Shown here: positions 44,746-56,021 of the stretch, one piece after another
Layout: each line of letters opens with the position of its first letter
Position numbering within the stretch: position 1 is the first letter of the stretch
Assembly (NCBI GenBank): GCA_043228905.1
Contig: JBHGNT010000005.1
Span: 1,612,001-1,676,000, forward strand
Direction of reading: 5' to 3'
Length of the DNA stretch: 64,000 nt
Source of the DNA: Azolla caroliniana
Taxonomy: Eukaryota > Polypodiophyta
Position numbers and translations under genes: made by a program
The notes under the pieces: generated by a model
What the model saw: the letters and a program-made list of their open reading frames with translations, nothing else
Told to the model about the DNA's origin: nothing
Databases searched by the model: none

Positions 44746-47599
44746 CGGAAGGCACGGAAAAGCCTTCGCATTCTCATCGGAAGAGATCGTGTGCGTAGAC
44801 CCGACAATCGTGGAGCCGATGGTGATATTCACGGTACCGCATGTACTGTGGAATCTCAAGCCGATTCCAGTACCGAGAGCTCACATCCCGAAGTTGATGG
44901 AGCTATTGAGGCAGAAAGTCGATATGGGCATTCTCGAACCGTCGAGTGCCCCATACTCGAACCGATGGTTTACCGTACCAAAAAAAAATGGAACATTGCG
45001 CTTCATTCAAGACCTGCAGCCGGTCAACAGAGTGACCATTCGGAATGCAGGAATCGGACCGACCATAGACGAGTTTGCGGAGGCCTTCGCCGAAAGGTCG
45101 ATTTACTCGGTCGGTGATCTGTACTCGGGGTACGACTAGTTCCAGCTAGCCGTGGAGAGCAGAGACATTACGACGATGCGAACCCCCCTCGGCCTAGTGC
45201 GAATATGTACCCTGCCACAAGGAGGGACCAACTCGGTGGCCCACATGGTGAATGCAATGAACAAGGTACTGAGGGATTGCATCCCGGACATCACCATGCC
45301 ATTTCTGGACGACATCCCGATAAAGGGGTGCCCGGTGGAAGAGAAGGACGAGACAGTCGGGCCGGACGGATGCCGGCGATTCGTGGCAACACACATCGAC
45401 AACTGCGAGAAGGTGCTACAAAGGCTAGAGGATGCGAGGCTCACCTTCTCCGGGGAGAAATCGGCCTTCGGGCAATCAGAAATCCTGGTGGTCGAACACC
45501 TGTGTGGACCGTATGGCTGGAAGCCGTCTCCAGCAAAAGTAGAAGTCATCTCCGCAATGAAGACCGACTGTAACTCAGTTACGGAAGTTTGGAGGTTCCT
45601 GGGGGCATGCGCGTTCTACCACATATGGATCCCGCATTACGCCCACATTGCGGAGCCGCTATACGGGTTGCTGAAAAAGGGGCGAAAATTCGAGTGGCGA
45701 GACGAGCACACGGAGTTGGTCCTGAAGCTAAAGGAAGCTCTTGCGGCAGCACCGGCGCTCCGGAAGGCTGTCTACGAGAAGGGTACCCCGGTATACATAA
45801 CGGTGGATACGAGTCCAACCGGGATCAGATGGGTCGTCAACCAAGAAGACAGGGACGGCATTCGGTTCCTGATCCGATTTGGCGCGAAGGTCCTCAGTGA
45901 GCGACAGCGAGGGTACGCCCAGGTTAAACGCGAACTCTAGGGTATCGTTTCGGCAGTAAAGGCCGACAAAGACTACCTGATCGGGACGGAAGTGATTATC
46001 GAGACGGATTGCCTGCCAATTCTCGGCATGGTTTCCGGATGCGCGACATCGGACCTGGTGATGCTCAGGTGGATAGCGTACATCAAGTCCCTGGATCCGG
46101 GAATACGGCACAATTCCGGAAAGGACAACGCCATGGCCGACATGCTTTCGAGGGCGAGGTTTGATGACGAGGGCGGCATGGTATCGGAGGACGAACAAGT
46201 CGGCGTGGACTTCTTCGAGGCAGCGTACGTGACGACCGATGGGACAAGCACTCCGGCACTTAACGACTTCGACGAGAGCAAGTACGACGGCGAGTGGCTC
46301 CAGATCGGTGAATTTTTGAGGACTATGACGCCGGATGTGTCCTGGACGAGGGACGAGGCCAACTGGATCCGGAAGAAAGCATACTGATTCTTTCTCCGGG
46401 ACGGATACTTATGGAAGCACCCGAAGAAGAGGAACGGCGTCCCGTTCCGGGTGGTGGCGATGAAGGAAGAACAGGAGGAGCTGCTGACGGCCTACCACGA
46501 CAGCCCTTGGGCTAGACACCATGGAACGTGGGCCACGTTCGAGAAGATAAAGGGGAAGTACTGGTGGCCGGGACTGTACCGGGACGTGCATCGGTTCGTG
46601 AAAACTTGCGAGAGCTGTCAGATGCACTCCATAGTCCGACATCGGGACGAGCTTCACCCTACGTACCCGCCGACCATCCACTTCAAATGGATGGTAGATC
46701 TGGTGACGATGCCGATGGGAGTAGGACATATGCGGTACCTGGTCCTGGCTCGGGAAGATCTGACGAACCAGGTGGAAGGCCGGGCCCTTCAGAACAAAAC
46801 GACTGCAGCCGTATGTCGGTTCTTGCTTGAGGACGTGATATGCCGGTACGACTGTGTCGGGAAGATCGTGGCTGATCGCGGGGAGTTGGACGCCGAAGAA
46901 GCCGAGGAGCTGTTCGACCGGTTAGGAGTCAAGCTCTCGCTTACCACTGCGTACAATCCGGAGGCGAATGGAAAGGTGGAGCGCGGTCACGGACCGATCG
47001 TCAAGGCGTTAGTCCGCGGCTGCTGCCTTACGCATTGTGGGCTGACTGAACTACGCACAGTTCGGTAACCGGATTCATGCCGGCAGAGCTCATGTTTGGG
47101 CAGAAGCCAATCATGCCAATGGAACGTACGTCTTCTCATGGGCAACCGTGGACTGGAGAGACGAAATGAGCCGGGAGGAACTGTTGGCGGCGCGCATAAG
47201 GCAGCTCGAGCGAAGACCGGAGGACGTAGAGCAGGCTACGGAAAAGCTTCGGGTGGCAAGGATGAGGAACAAAGCCCGGTTTGACCGAACTCACGGCTCC
47301 GACCAGAGAAGATCGAGGAAGGCGACTGGGTGTTAGTCTACGACAACAGCCTCGACAACCAGCACCGAGCAACACGGAAGTTCGCAAGAAGGTGGTTCGG
47401 GCCTTACGTGGTACAAAGCGCCAACAACAACGGGACGTACCATCTAGCGGAACTCGACGACACGAGAATGGCGATACCGGTAGCTGGGAAGCGGATCAAA
47501 GCGTTCAAGAAGCGTCACGACGACGAGCCGAATCCGGTTAACCTGGACCGCGACGACGAGCGATCCGAAACCGAGGAAGAACCGACAGGCAGGGAATGA
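44746..47599 (+). pseudogene. element B pol remnant: RT, RNase H, integrase
   Basis: RT begins at RHGKAFAFS and retains FLDDIPIKG. Stops are TAG 45,137 (Q in A), TAG 45,938 (W in A) and TGA 46,385 (R in A). The integrase keeps its zinc finger and catalytic acids but has lost about 10 codons near 47,020 and more near 47,125, with frameshifts. The GPY/F module and acidic tail end at 47,599. Confidence 0.88.
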
Positions 47600-47635
47600 A
47601 GGCTGGACGGGTTTTCTCCGTCCCAACTCAATTTG

Positions 47636-47672
47636 GCGCATGCCAGTGGATGCGCGGTTAGGTGGGGGCGGA
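47636..47672 (+). other. hairpin and polypurine tract of element B
   Basis: Hairpin arms GCGCAT and ATGCGC at 47,636-47,655 with an 8-nt loop, then a 5-nt spacer, then GGTGGGGGCGGA (47,661-47,672) directly before the LTR. Confidence 0.87.
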
Positions 47673-48324
47673 TGTCGTGAAGAAAACCGTCCACAAGCGG
47701 AATCGGTGCGTCGGAGCATAGGAACCGGCTCTTCATGCACGTACGCCTTGTGTTGTATATAGGAGAGAATTAGGGACATGGAAGATCCTAGGTAGGTAGA
47801 TTCGGTAGGTAGGAAGTTAATAGGAAACGGCTCCCTTCTTGCCTATAGAAGGAGGGAGACAAGGAGGAGGAAGAGATCGTGGAATTAGAGAGGACGAAGT
47901 GTTGTCGGTTTGTGGGCGAAGGCTTCTCTCTCTCTCTGGCTCGCAAACTCCGTGGCTGCTTTCTGTGCAGGTTTTCGGGAGGCTCGCGCTGCTCTGAGGA
48001 ATGCCCGAGTGCTTCCGGCAGCACCTCCAACCTACTCTTTTCTTTCTGTGCGTTTACGAACAGGCATCGGCACTGTTCGCCGGCCTGTTCGGTTGTAACC
48101 GACTTCGTGTTTTTGTTGTTTGTCTCTATTAATATATACTTACATACCGTTGTGCCTCTCTGTGTTGGTTTCCACGCTCGCGTCTTCGTGTCGAAGGGCC
48201 GTGTCCATGTGGATCTACGCCCGCACGTAGTGGGTCCCTTCCCTTCTCCTTTCCCTATTGCTCTTCGGTACAAGACCCCCGAGGTCCCGCCTCATTCCAC
48301 GCATCCGCGAGGAGTACCTCGACA
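47673..48324 (+). repeat. 3' LTR of element B
   Basis: 652 bp. The TATA box is altered to CTATAGAAGG. Ends CCTCGACA before the right target copy. Confidence 0.92.
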
Positions 48325-49298
48325 CCGTATAGCGGCTCGGCAACGTGGGCGTAATGCGGGATCCATATATGGTAGAATGCGCACGCTGCCAAGAACCTCC
48401 GTACCTCCGTGACCGAGTTACAGTCGGGCTTCATTGCAGAGATGGCTTCTACCATAGCCGGAGACGGTTTCCGGCCATACGGTCCGCATAGATGTCTGAC
48501 GACCATGATCTCAGATTGCCCGAAGGCCGATTTCTCCCCGGAGAAGGTGAGCCTCGCGTCCTCTAGCCTCTGCAGCACCCTCTCACAGTCGTCAATGTGT
48601 GTCGCCATGAATTTCCGGCATCCGTCCGGTCCGATCGTTTCGTCCCTTTTCTCCACCAGACACCCCTTGATCGAGATGTCGTCCAAGAATGGCATGGTGA
48701 TGTCCGGGATACAGTCCCTCAGCACCTTGCCCATCGCATTGACCATGTGGGCCATCGAGTTCGTCCCTCCTTGTGGCGGGGTACACATCCGCACTAGGCC
48801 TAGAGGAGTCCGCATCGTCGTAATGTCCGCATCTCTACGGCTAGTTGGAACTGATCGTACCCTGAGTACAGATCCCCGACCGAGTAGATCGACCTTCTGG
48901 CGAAGGCCTCCGCGAACTCGTCTATCGTTGGTCCGATTCCTGCGTTCCGAATGGTCACTCTGTTGACCGGTTGCAGGTCTTGAATGAAGCGCAACGTCCC
49001 GTTCTTCTTTGGTACGGTAAACCACCGGTTCGAGTACGGGGCACTCGACGATTCGAGGATGCCCATATCGACTTTCTGTCTCAATAGCTCCATCAGCTCC
49101 GGGATGTGAGCTCTCGGGTACCGGAATTGGTTTGAGATTCCACGGCACATGTGGTATCGTGAATATCACCATCGGCTTCACGACTGTCGGGTCTACGCAC
49201 CCGATCTTTTCCGGTGAGAATGCGAAGGCTTTCCCATGCCTTCCGAGCATTCTCCGAAACCGGTCTTCCTCCGCCGGCAGTAGAAAACCGCCCCCTCT
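48325..49298 (-). pseudogene. element C pol 5' part: reverse transcriptase
   Basis: Continues the C pol frame after element B. FLDDISIKG is the RT active site (about 48,675-48,700). Two frameshifts bracket a stretch around 48,830-49,130 read out of frame. At 49,298 the coding sequence (FLLPAEEDRF segment) is joined to LTR-like DNA through a CCCCC run. Confidence 0.83.
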
Positions 49299-49757
49299 TG
49301 AACCGAAGAGCAGGTGATAGGAGGGGAAAGAGAAAGAGAGAGACGATTGGTAACGTATGAGCAAAGAAACACAGGGACACGGCCCGTCAACGCAGAAAAC
49401 ACGAATGGACACAGAGATAGAGAGACACGAATGTTTGTATATTAACAAATGACACAAAACAACAGAGCACGCGAGCGGTTACAACCGATGCCTGCTCGTC
49501 TATGCACGGATGGAGGTGCTGCCGGAAGCACACGGGCGTTCCTCGAAGCAGTGCGAGCCTCCCGAAATCCTGTAGAGAAGAGCGATGGAGAATGAACAGA
49601 GGAGAAGCGTTCGGTTACAGTCCGACAACACTTCCTCCTCCTCAATGCGCGATCCCTTTCTCCCCGCGCCTCCCTCTCTTTTATAGCTCCAAGAAGGGAG
49701 CCGCTTCCCTCATTAACTTCCTACCTACCGAATCTAACTACCTAGGATATACCTTTG
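49299..49757 (-). repeat. truncated B-like gypsy LTR fragment
   Basis: In minus orientation resembles the middle and U5 part of the B-type LTR (GTGCTTCCGGCAGCACCTCC-like segment, and CTACCTACCGAATCTA on the plus strand). Its U5 end is lost at the junction with C pol, and its U3 end is lost at the copia element. It is not the same LTR type as the 3' LTR of C, so the junction is a recombination or deletion product. Confidence 0.7.
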
Positions 49758-50151
49758 TGTAAACGTAAGTGTTTGTGGAAGCGTAAAACAGAGAACAACA
49801 CAAAGAGAGAGAGAGAGAGAGCAGAACGTAATTTCAAAAATTATATCAAGACTCTATACACACACTGTGCTAAGTAGCACTATTTATACAAGTCCTTTTG
49901 GGACTGACAGAAGTACCATGTACTTCAATGCTCACACGAGCATCTGACACTTACTACGAGACTATAGCTACCTAGTAGTCTATCCTATACTAGGCTTCCG
50001 ATTGGACTTCCGGTTACGGATTGCACCCGGCCTCCACTGCTTGCCGGTTCGGTTGCTCACCGTCATACCGATCCGTTTCGCCCGATCCGTCTCGCTTACC
50101 GGCTCCGGCTTATTCAGCCGATCCGGCTCCGGTTGAGCTTGCCGCTCAACA
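49758..50151 (-). repeat. 3' LTR of the copia element
   Basis: Minus orientation TGTTGAGCGGC...CTTACGTTTACA. TATAAATA box on the minus strand at plus 49,881-49,888. Short GA run at 49,806-49,821. Confidence 0.92.
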
Positions 50152-53100
50152 CTCCCCCTCAAGCTCAACTTGAGGTGGGGTCGTAGTGTCGACCTCTATG
50201 GCAGTCGGTTCTTCCAACCGACTTCTCCTGGCGTCACTCCGCCTTGCTCGCGCTCCTCGTACGGTCCGGTCTTGTTTGCCGCGACCGCTTTGGTTCTGCG
50301 CGCCTCGACCCTCTCGGTCGGCATGTCTGCTCAATAGGCCCATCTCAGCACTCACGTTGTTGTGACTCCGGCGCTTGCCGATCCGTCGGTTCTCCCACGA
50401 TGGCATCGACTTCCGCTGTGTCCGTGTCCCCTTGGGCTTCAGTCGATCCGACTCATCCGGATCCATCTGTTGATCCGAGTCAGCTGTCTCCGACTCGTTC
50501 CAGCTCTTGTCCGAATCGGTACACTCTGATTCGACTTCCGGCTTCAGGCCTCTCACCACATCGGACCACTTCCGTGTCTTGGCCTTCTCCATGCTTCCTT
50601 CGGCTTCTTCAGCCGGTGAACCAAAATCGAATTCTTCATTCGACTCCGCATCATGGTCAGTACCGTCGTGATGACCTCTGCACAACATGCACTTCTCTTC
50701 CTGAGTGCACAACTCTTCTTCAGAGCCGCTTGCTCCGACCTGTTCGGATGTGTCGACCTCCTTCGTCGACTCGGCTTCCTTTATCTTCTTGTCTCCTCTT
50801 CTTCCGGCTCTCCTCTTACCGACGGGTTCAACAGTTTGTTGACCTTTGCCCGTTTCGGTAGAGACTTTGCCCTTGCTTCTCCCCCTCAAGTGCGGCACGT
50901 CGACATGCTGAAAACCAAGCATGTCGGTAAAGTGCTGCAACTTGTCCGATCCGAGCGGCTTGGTGAAGATGTCGGCAACTTGCCGATCCGTATGAACATA
51001 CCGTAGGTCAACTTCACCGCTCAGGACCCGCTCACGCACGAAGTGGTAGTGCACCTCGATGTGCTTTGTGCGAGCATGGAACATGGGGTTCCTGGTGAGC
51101 TGCAGGCTGCTCATGTTATCGCAGTAAATCGGGATCGGGGTCGGTACCTCGATTCGCAAGTCTCGCAGCAGTCGCCGAAGCCAGATGGCTTCACAAGTGG
51201 CAACGGTAGCGGCCCGGTACTCAGCCTCAGTGCTTGACAAAGCCACTGTGGGCTGCTTCTTGCTGCTCCACGCAACGGCCGCGCTACCTATGGAGAACAT
51301 GTATCCGGAAGTGGAGCGGCGATCAGATGCATCGCCGGCCCAGTCAGCATCTGTGTAACCGACAAGCTCTTCGGGTATACCTCGCCGGTATAGCAGTCCC
51401 CGGTCCTTAGTGCCGCCGACATACCGTAATATTCTTACCGCGCACTGAAGGTGCTCCACGGTCGGCTTTTGCACGAACTGACTTACCATGCCGACCGGAT
51501 AGCTGATGTCGGGTCGGGTGATGGTTAAGTAGATCAGGCTTCCGACAACCTGTCGGAACCGTTTCTCATTGCAGGCCGGTCCGGAGGTGGGACAGAGCTT
51601 CTGGTTCCGGTCCAAGGGTGTGGAGACAGGTCGGCAATCCGTCATGCCGAACTTATAAAGCATATTCAACATGTAATGTCGTTGTGAGAGCAATATGCCA
51701 TCGGGGGTCCGGATCACTTCGATCCCAAGAAAATAATGAAGGTCCCCCAGGTCCTTCATTTCGAATGCGTCCGACAACTGGGACTTGACGCGGTTGATTT
51801 CGGGAAGACCCGGTCCGGTGATGACTAAATCATCCACATACAAGAGTATACATACCGGACCGTCAGAGGCTTGCTGGATGAACAACGAAGAGTCCGACTT
51901 AGAGACAGCAAACCCCAGCTTACGCAACCAGTGCGTGATCTTCGCGTTCCAAGCTCGGGGGGCTTGCTTCAAGCCGTAAAGCGACTTCTTCAGTCGGCAT
52001 ACCGCCGACTTGTTCATCTCCGATTGAAATCCGGGGGGCTGAGTCATAAAGATTTCTTCTTCAAGCTCGCCTTGAAGGAAGGCGTTCTTCACATCCATCT
52101 GGTGAAGATGCCACCCCCTTGCCGCAGCAACCGCCAGTACCACACGAACCGTCGTCATCTTCGCCACAGGAGCGAAGGTCTCGTCGTAGTCGATTCCGTG
52201 GATCTGCGCGTATCCCTTCGCCACTAATCGGGCTTTGTACCGGTTAACAGAACCGTCAGCGTTGTACTTGACCTTGTACACCCACTTGCATCCGATCGGT
52301 TTACAGTGACGGGGAGGATCAACTAGGTCCCAAGTTTCGTCGGCATCGAGTGCCCGCATTTCTTCGTCCATAGCGGCACGCCAATTGGCGTTCTTTGCCG
52401 CTTCTGCGTAGCTCTCCGGCTCACGCTCTTCTGTCACCTTAGTCATGTACGCATAACGATGCGCCATGTATTCATTGTACTCGTACCGCACGACGGGATC
52501 CTTCTAGCGGTTTGATCGGCGCAACGCACCGTCACCTGATTTGAGGCCCTTCTTGGCCAGTTCGGTCTTCGTTGTCGAAGATCTGCCTTTCTCCTTTCCG
52601 GAGTCAGATACGCACCGATCCGACTCATCGTTGCTGGTTTCGAATTTCGGCATCTTCCTCTTCCCCTTCTCTTTGCGCATGAACCGTTTCCTTGGTTCCT
52701 TACGTGGGGAGAGCACGGCAGAGTCTCCACCACTTGCCGTCTCTTCATCTGACTGGTCCAACCGACTCAGTCGCTCGTTCGGTCCAGTCAACCGTAACGA
52801 TTCCGGACTCTCATCTTGAGTCCCGGCTTCATCATCCTCTGCCAAGGCTGATTCAGGCTCACTGGCCTGATCTTCCGACATTAGGTCGGGATCGGAAGTT
52901 GGAGTCGGTACGGAGTACCAGGATGCCGATTCATCGAACTCGACATCCCGGCTAACTCGGACTTCCTTCGTCCGGGGGTTATAGCACTTATACCCCTTTT
53001 GCTCTTGAGCATAGCCGACTAGGATGCATTTTTCCGATTTTGTATCCAGCTTCCTCCGCTTCTGATCCGGCACATGCACATACGCTATGCTGCCGAATAT

Positions 53101-55188
53101 CCGAAGGTGTCTTAAGTTCGGCTTGCGCCCGAAATACAGCTCATGAGCTGACACCTTGTCACCAATGCGGTTTTGTATGTAGACGGCCGTTTGGATGGCC
53201 TCCGCCCAGTAGAACCGGGGCATGCTCTTTTCCTCCAGCATTGTCCTTGCCGCTTCGACGAGTGTCCGGTTCTTCCTTTCGGACACACCGTTTTGCTCCG
53301 GTGTGTATCTGCAGCTGAACTCTCGCCGAATTCCCTTCTGCTGCAGATAACTAGTGAATTGGCCGGAAAAATATTCCTTTCCGCCATACGACCGAAGGCA
53401 TTTGATCTTCCTCTCTGATTCCCATTCCACCATCTTCTGGAGGCTCCGGAAACAGTCGAAGACTTCGCTCTTCCGCTCAATGAGGTAGATCCAAGTATGT
53501 CGAGTATAGTCGTCGATGAAGGAGACGAAGTACCGGCTCCCGCCAAGGCTTACACTTTGTGCCGGTCCCCACACATCCGAATGGATGAGATCGAGCTTGT
53601 TACGGCTCCGGTTCCGTTCGGTGGGGAATGGAAGCCGGTGTTGCTTCCCAAGTTGGCAGGCTTCACAAATTTCGGCTCTTCGGCCGCTGAACCTTGGCAA
53701 ACCGAAAACGACTTGTTTCGTTTGCAGGTCTTGAAGCCTCTGGTAGTTGACGTGGCCTATCTGCTTGTGCCACAGGTCGATGTCTGACTCGACCTTCTGT
53801 CGTTTCGCGAATAGAGCGGTGCCAAAGTCATTGGTGTTGAGGATAAACATCTTCCCGTCTCTGCGCCCTTGCGCAATAACTTCGCCCTCATCCTCAATGA
53901 AGCACCCGAGGTGCGTAAACCGCACCTGCATACCCTGGTCGACAATCTAACCGACGGACACCAGGTTCTTCGTGATTGTCGGAACGTGTAATACGTTCAT
54001 CAGCTTCCCTTTCTGTCCGACGTGGCTTAGAGGGACTTCTCCGACGTGCACGATTCGGTGAGGAGTGTCGTCTCCGGTTTCAACTACTCCTGGTTGATCC
54101 GGTTTCTCCAGAAAGGATAACCACTCTTTGTGGCTCGTCATGTGGTTCGACGCGCCGGAATCAACATACCACACTTCCTCTGTTTTGGAAGTGGTCTTCT
54201 TCATTGAGTTTGCCTTGTGATTCATCACCAAGGCTGGCCCCTTACCGGCCTCTCCGGTTCCGGATCCTCCTGATCCGTTTGCGTAGTGCGAGTTTTGCCG
54301 GCCATCCTTAACGGTCTTGGCAGATCCGGATTTGTCCGAATCGGCACGCTTTCTCCAGCACTCGCTTTCCCTGTGGCCTTTTTTGCCACAGTACCAGCAT
54401 TCCGTAGCGGATTTGTCTTGCCGGCCTCCAGCACCGCCTTGACTCCCCCTGATTGTGGAAGTCCCCGAACTGCTGTCGGCACACTCATAGTGCCTCCGTT
54501 CCTGCTCTTGCCGGCCGCCTCCATTGCGTGCCGACTCACCTCTTCCACCACGCCCACGGAGCCGATCCGTTCCCGTGTACAACATTCGGATGTCCGGGGA
54601 TGCACTATTAGATGCACCGGTGTGGTTCTCCTCTACAAGGAGCATCGACTGTAAGTCGAAGAATGAGGGGGTATTCTCCCTTGTACACACCGCAGTCCGA
54701 AACGCTCCGAACTTGGACGCCAGGCCTCCGAGACATACCTGCACCATCTCGTCTTCCTCTACGGTAACATTGATAGAGGCGAGCGAGTCGCAGATCTCCT
54801 TTATCCGGCCCGTGTAGTCTGCCACAGACATGTTCTTTTGTCGAACATTGCTCAACTCATGTCTGAGTTGCAGCTTCCGGGCAGTGGTGCTTGCGGTGAA
54901 AACCTTTTTCATGTTCCCCCAAGCATCCTTCGGTGTCTTGGCATCACGGATGTGGCTGAGCAGCTGATCGCCGACACTGGATGCGAAGCAGTACATCACC
55001 CTGCTTGCCGCTTGTTCCCATACCGGGAAGTCCTTGTGTGCCGAGTCTAGCGCCGCATCATTCGCTCCTTCGACATAACTCCAGTACCCGTGTCCAAGCA
55101 GGTACTGGTGCATCTTGTAAGACCAGGATGCGTAGTTGCTCCTGTCGAGCTTTTCCACCGGGAGCGACGTAGCCATGCCTCTATCCAT
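50146..55188 (-). pseudogene. copia Gag-protease-integrase-RT-RNase H polyprotein with two in-frame TAG codons
   Basis: About 1,680 codons in one frame from ATG 55,188 (or the second M, five codons on). Gag, then zinc knuckle CWYCGKKGHRESEC, protease VWYVDSGASNHMT, then TAG at 53,947-53,949. The integrase has a zinc finger ending CEACQLGK and catalytic acids in HSDVWGP, FIDDYTRHTW and NGVSERKN. A TAG at 52,504-52,506 lies between integrase and RT. RT has VDVKNAFLQG-like MDVKNAFLQG and YVDDLVITG. RNase H has TDADWAGD, STEAEYRA and the DIFTKPL end. About 230 further charged residues follow, including CMLCRGHHDGTDHD, and the frame ends at a TGA inside the 3' LTR. Both TAG codons sit where CAG would fit. 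Confidence 0.9.
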
Positions 55189-55270
55189 GTCTTCTACTGT
55201 GTCTGTTTTCGACCTGTTAGGGTTTTCTTCTCAAGAGTAAATGTCTGCAGCAGAGGTTCTCAACCCTCGC

Positions 55271-55282
55271 GCTCTGATACCA
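55271..55282 (-). other. primer-binding site of the copia element (tRNA-iMet)
   Basis: Minus strand TGGTATCAGAGC, directly adjoining the 5' LTR. This is the canonical plant copia site. Confidence 0.95.
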
Positions 55283-55669
55283 TGTAAACGTAAGTGTTTG
55301 CGGAAGAGAGAGACAGAGAGACAGAGAGAGACAGAGAGAGCAGAACGTAATTTCAAAATTATATCAAGACTCTATACACACACTGTGCTAAGTAGCACTA
55401 TTTATACAAGTCCTCTTGGGACTAACAGAAGTACCATGTACTTCAATGCTCACACGAGCATCTGACACTTACTACGAGACTATAGCTACCTAGTAGTCTA
55501 TCCTATACTAGGCTTCGGACTAGTCTTCCGGTTACAAATTGCACCCGGCCTCCACTGCTTGCCGGTTCGGTTGCTCACCATCATACCGATCCGTTTCGCC
55601 CGATCCGTCTCGCTTACCGGCTCCGGCTTATTCAGCCGATCTGGCTCCGGTTGAGCTTGCCGCTCAACA
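55283..55669 (-). repeat. 5' LTR of the copia element
   Basis: 387 bp, same ends as the 3' LTR. Differences include several substitutions at about 55,515-55,545 and the GA/CAGA tract. TATAAATA box at plus 55,399-55,406. Confidence 0.92.
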
Positions 55670-56021
55670 CGTAATCGTAACCGGCCGGTACATGTTTGTT
55701 CGCGCAAATCCAGCCTTGCCGGTTCTTCTTCGGTTTGGGCCCGGTTGACCGGACCCTGCTTCACCCTTCTTCCGCTCCGCCTCCCGGTCGGGTCGGATTA
55801 CCGACCGGCTCATCTTTTGGTCGGGTCGGTTCCCGACTCACTCCTCGATGCCGCTCCGGACCTCTCCTTCGGCCTTTTTGCACGTGCCCACTCCGGGCCT
55901 CTCATCCTCACGGCCACCACCCATCTCTCCGGTCTTATGTCCGCGCTCGGGCGCAACCGCCGAAGTCTCCGACCCTGGTGTCGAGTGATCTCGCCTCCGT
56001 CCGCTACAAACCTCCTCTTCG

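Larger units (their letters stand above)
42969..48324 (+). mobile_element. gypsy element B, internally deleted, inserted in element C
   Basis: 5.36-kb plus-strand element with LTRs of 653 and 652 bp that differ at roughly 18 places (about 97% identical), so it is older than A. The 4-bp target duplication is CCAT (42,965-42,968) versus CCGT (48,325-48,328), one transition apart. Removing B joins the C pol gene seamlessly. It lacks the end of gag, the protease and the start of pol. Its own pol carries TAG/TGA stops and indels, so it is defective. Confidence 0.92.
32973..49298 (-). mobile_element. gypsy element C, host of nested insertions A and B
   Basis: A minus-strand Ty3/gypsy element inserted in Z. 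Its 3' LTR is split by element A (32,973-32,990 and 40,303-40,922). The internal region runs 40,923-42,968, is interrupted by element B (42,969-48,324), and resumes at 48,325-49,298. There the pol gene is joined abruptly to an LTR-like fragment. Primer-binding site, gag and protease are missing. The span contains two other complete insertions, so only about 3.6 kb belongs to C. Confidence 0.8.
49758..55669 (-). mobile_element. Ty1/copia retrotransposon
   Basis: 5.9-kb element with LTRs of 394 and 387 bp (similar but with several substitutions), an initiator tRNA-Met primer site and a single polyprotein frame with two TAG interruptions. No target duplication: the 5 bp outside are CTTTG on the left and CGTAA on the right, and the flanks belong to unrelated gypsy sequences. 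At least one end has therefore been rearranged since insertion. Confidence 0.93.

Noticed and set aside
48255-49457. 400-codon frame that seems to start with a signal-like N-terminus
   Set aside because: A fusion of LTR DNA, element C pol in two frames and element B LTR; an accident of the rearrangement.
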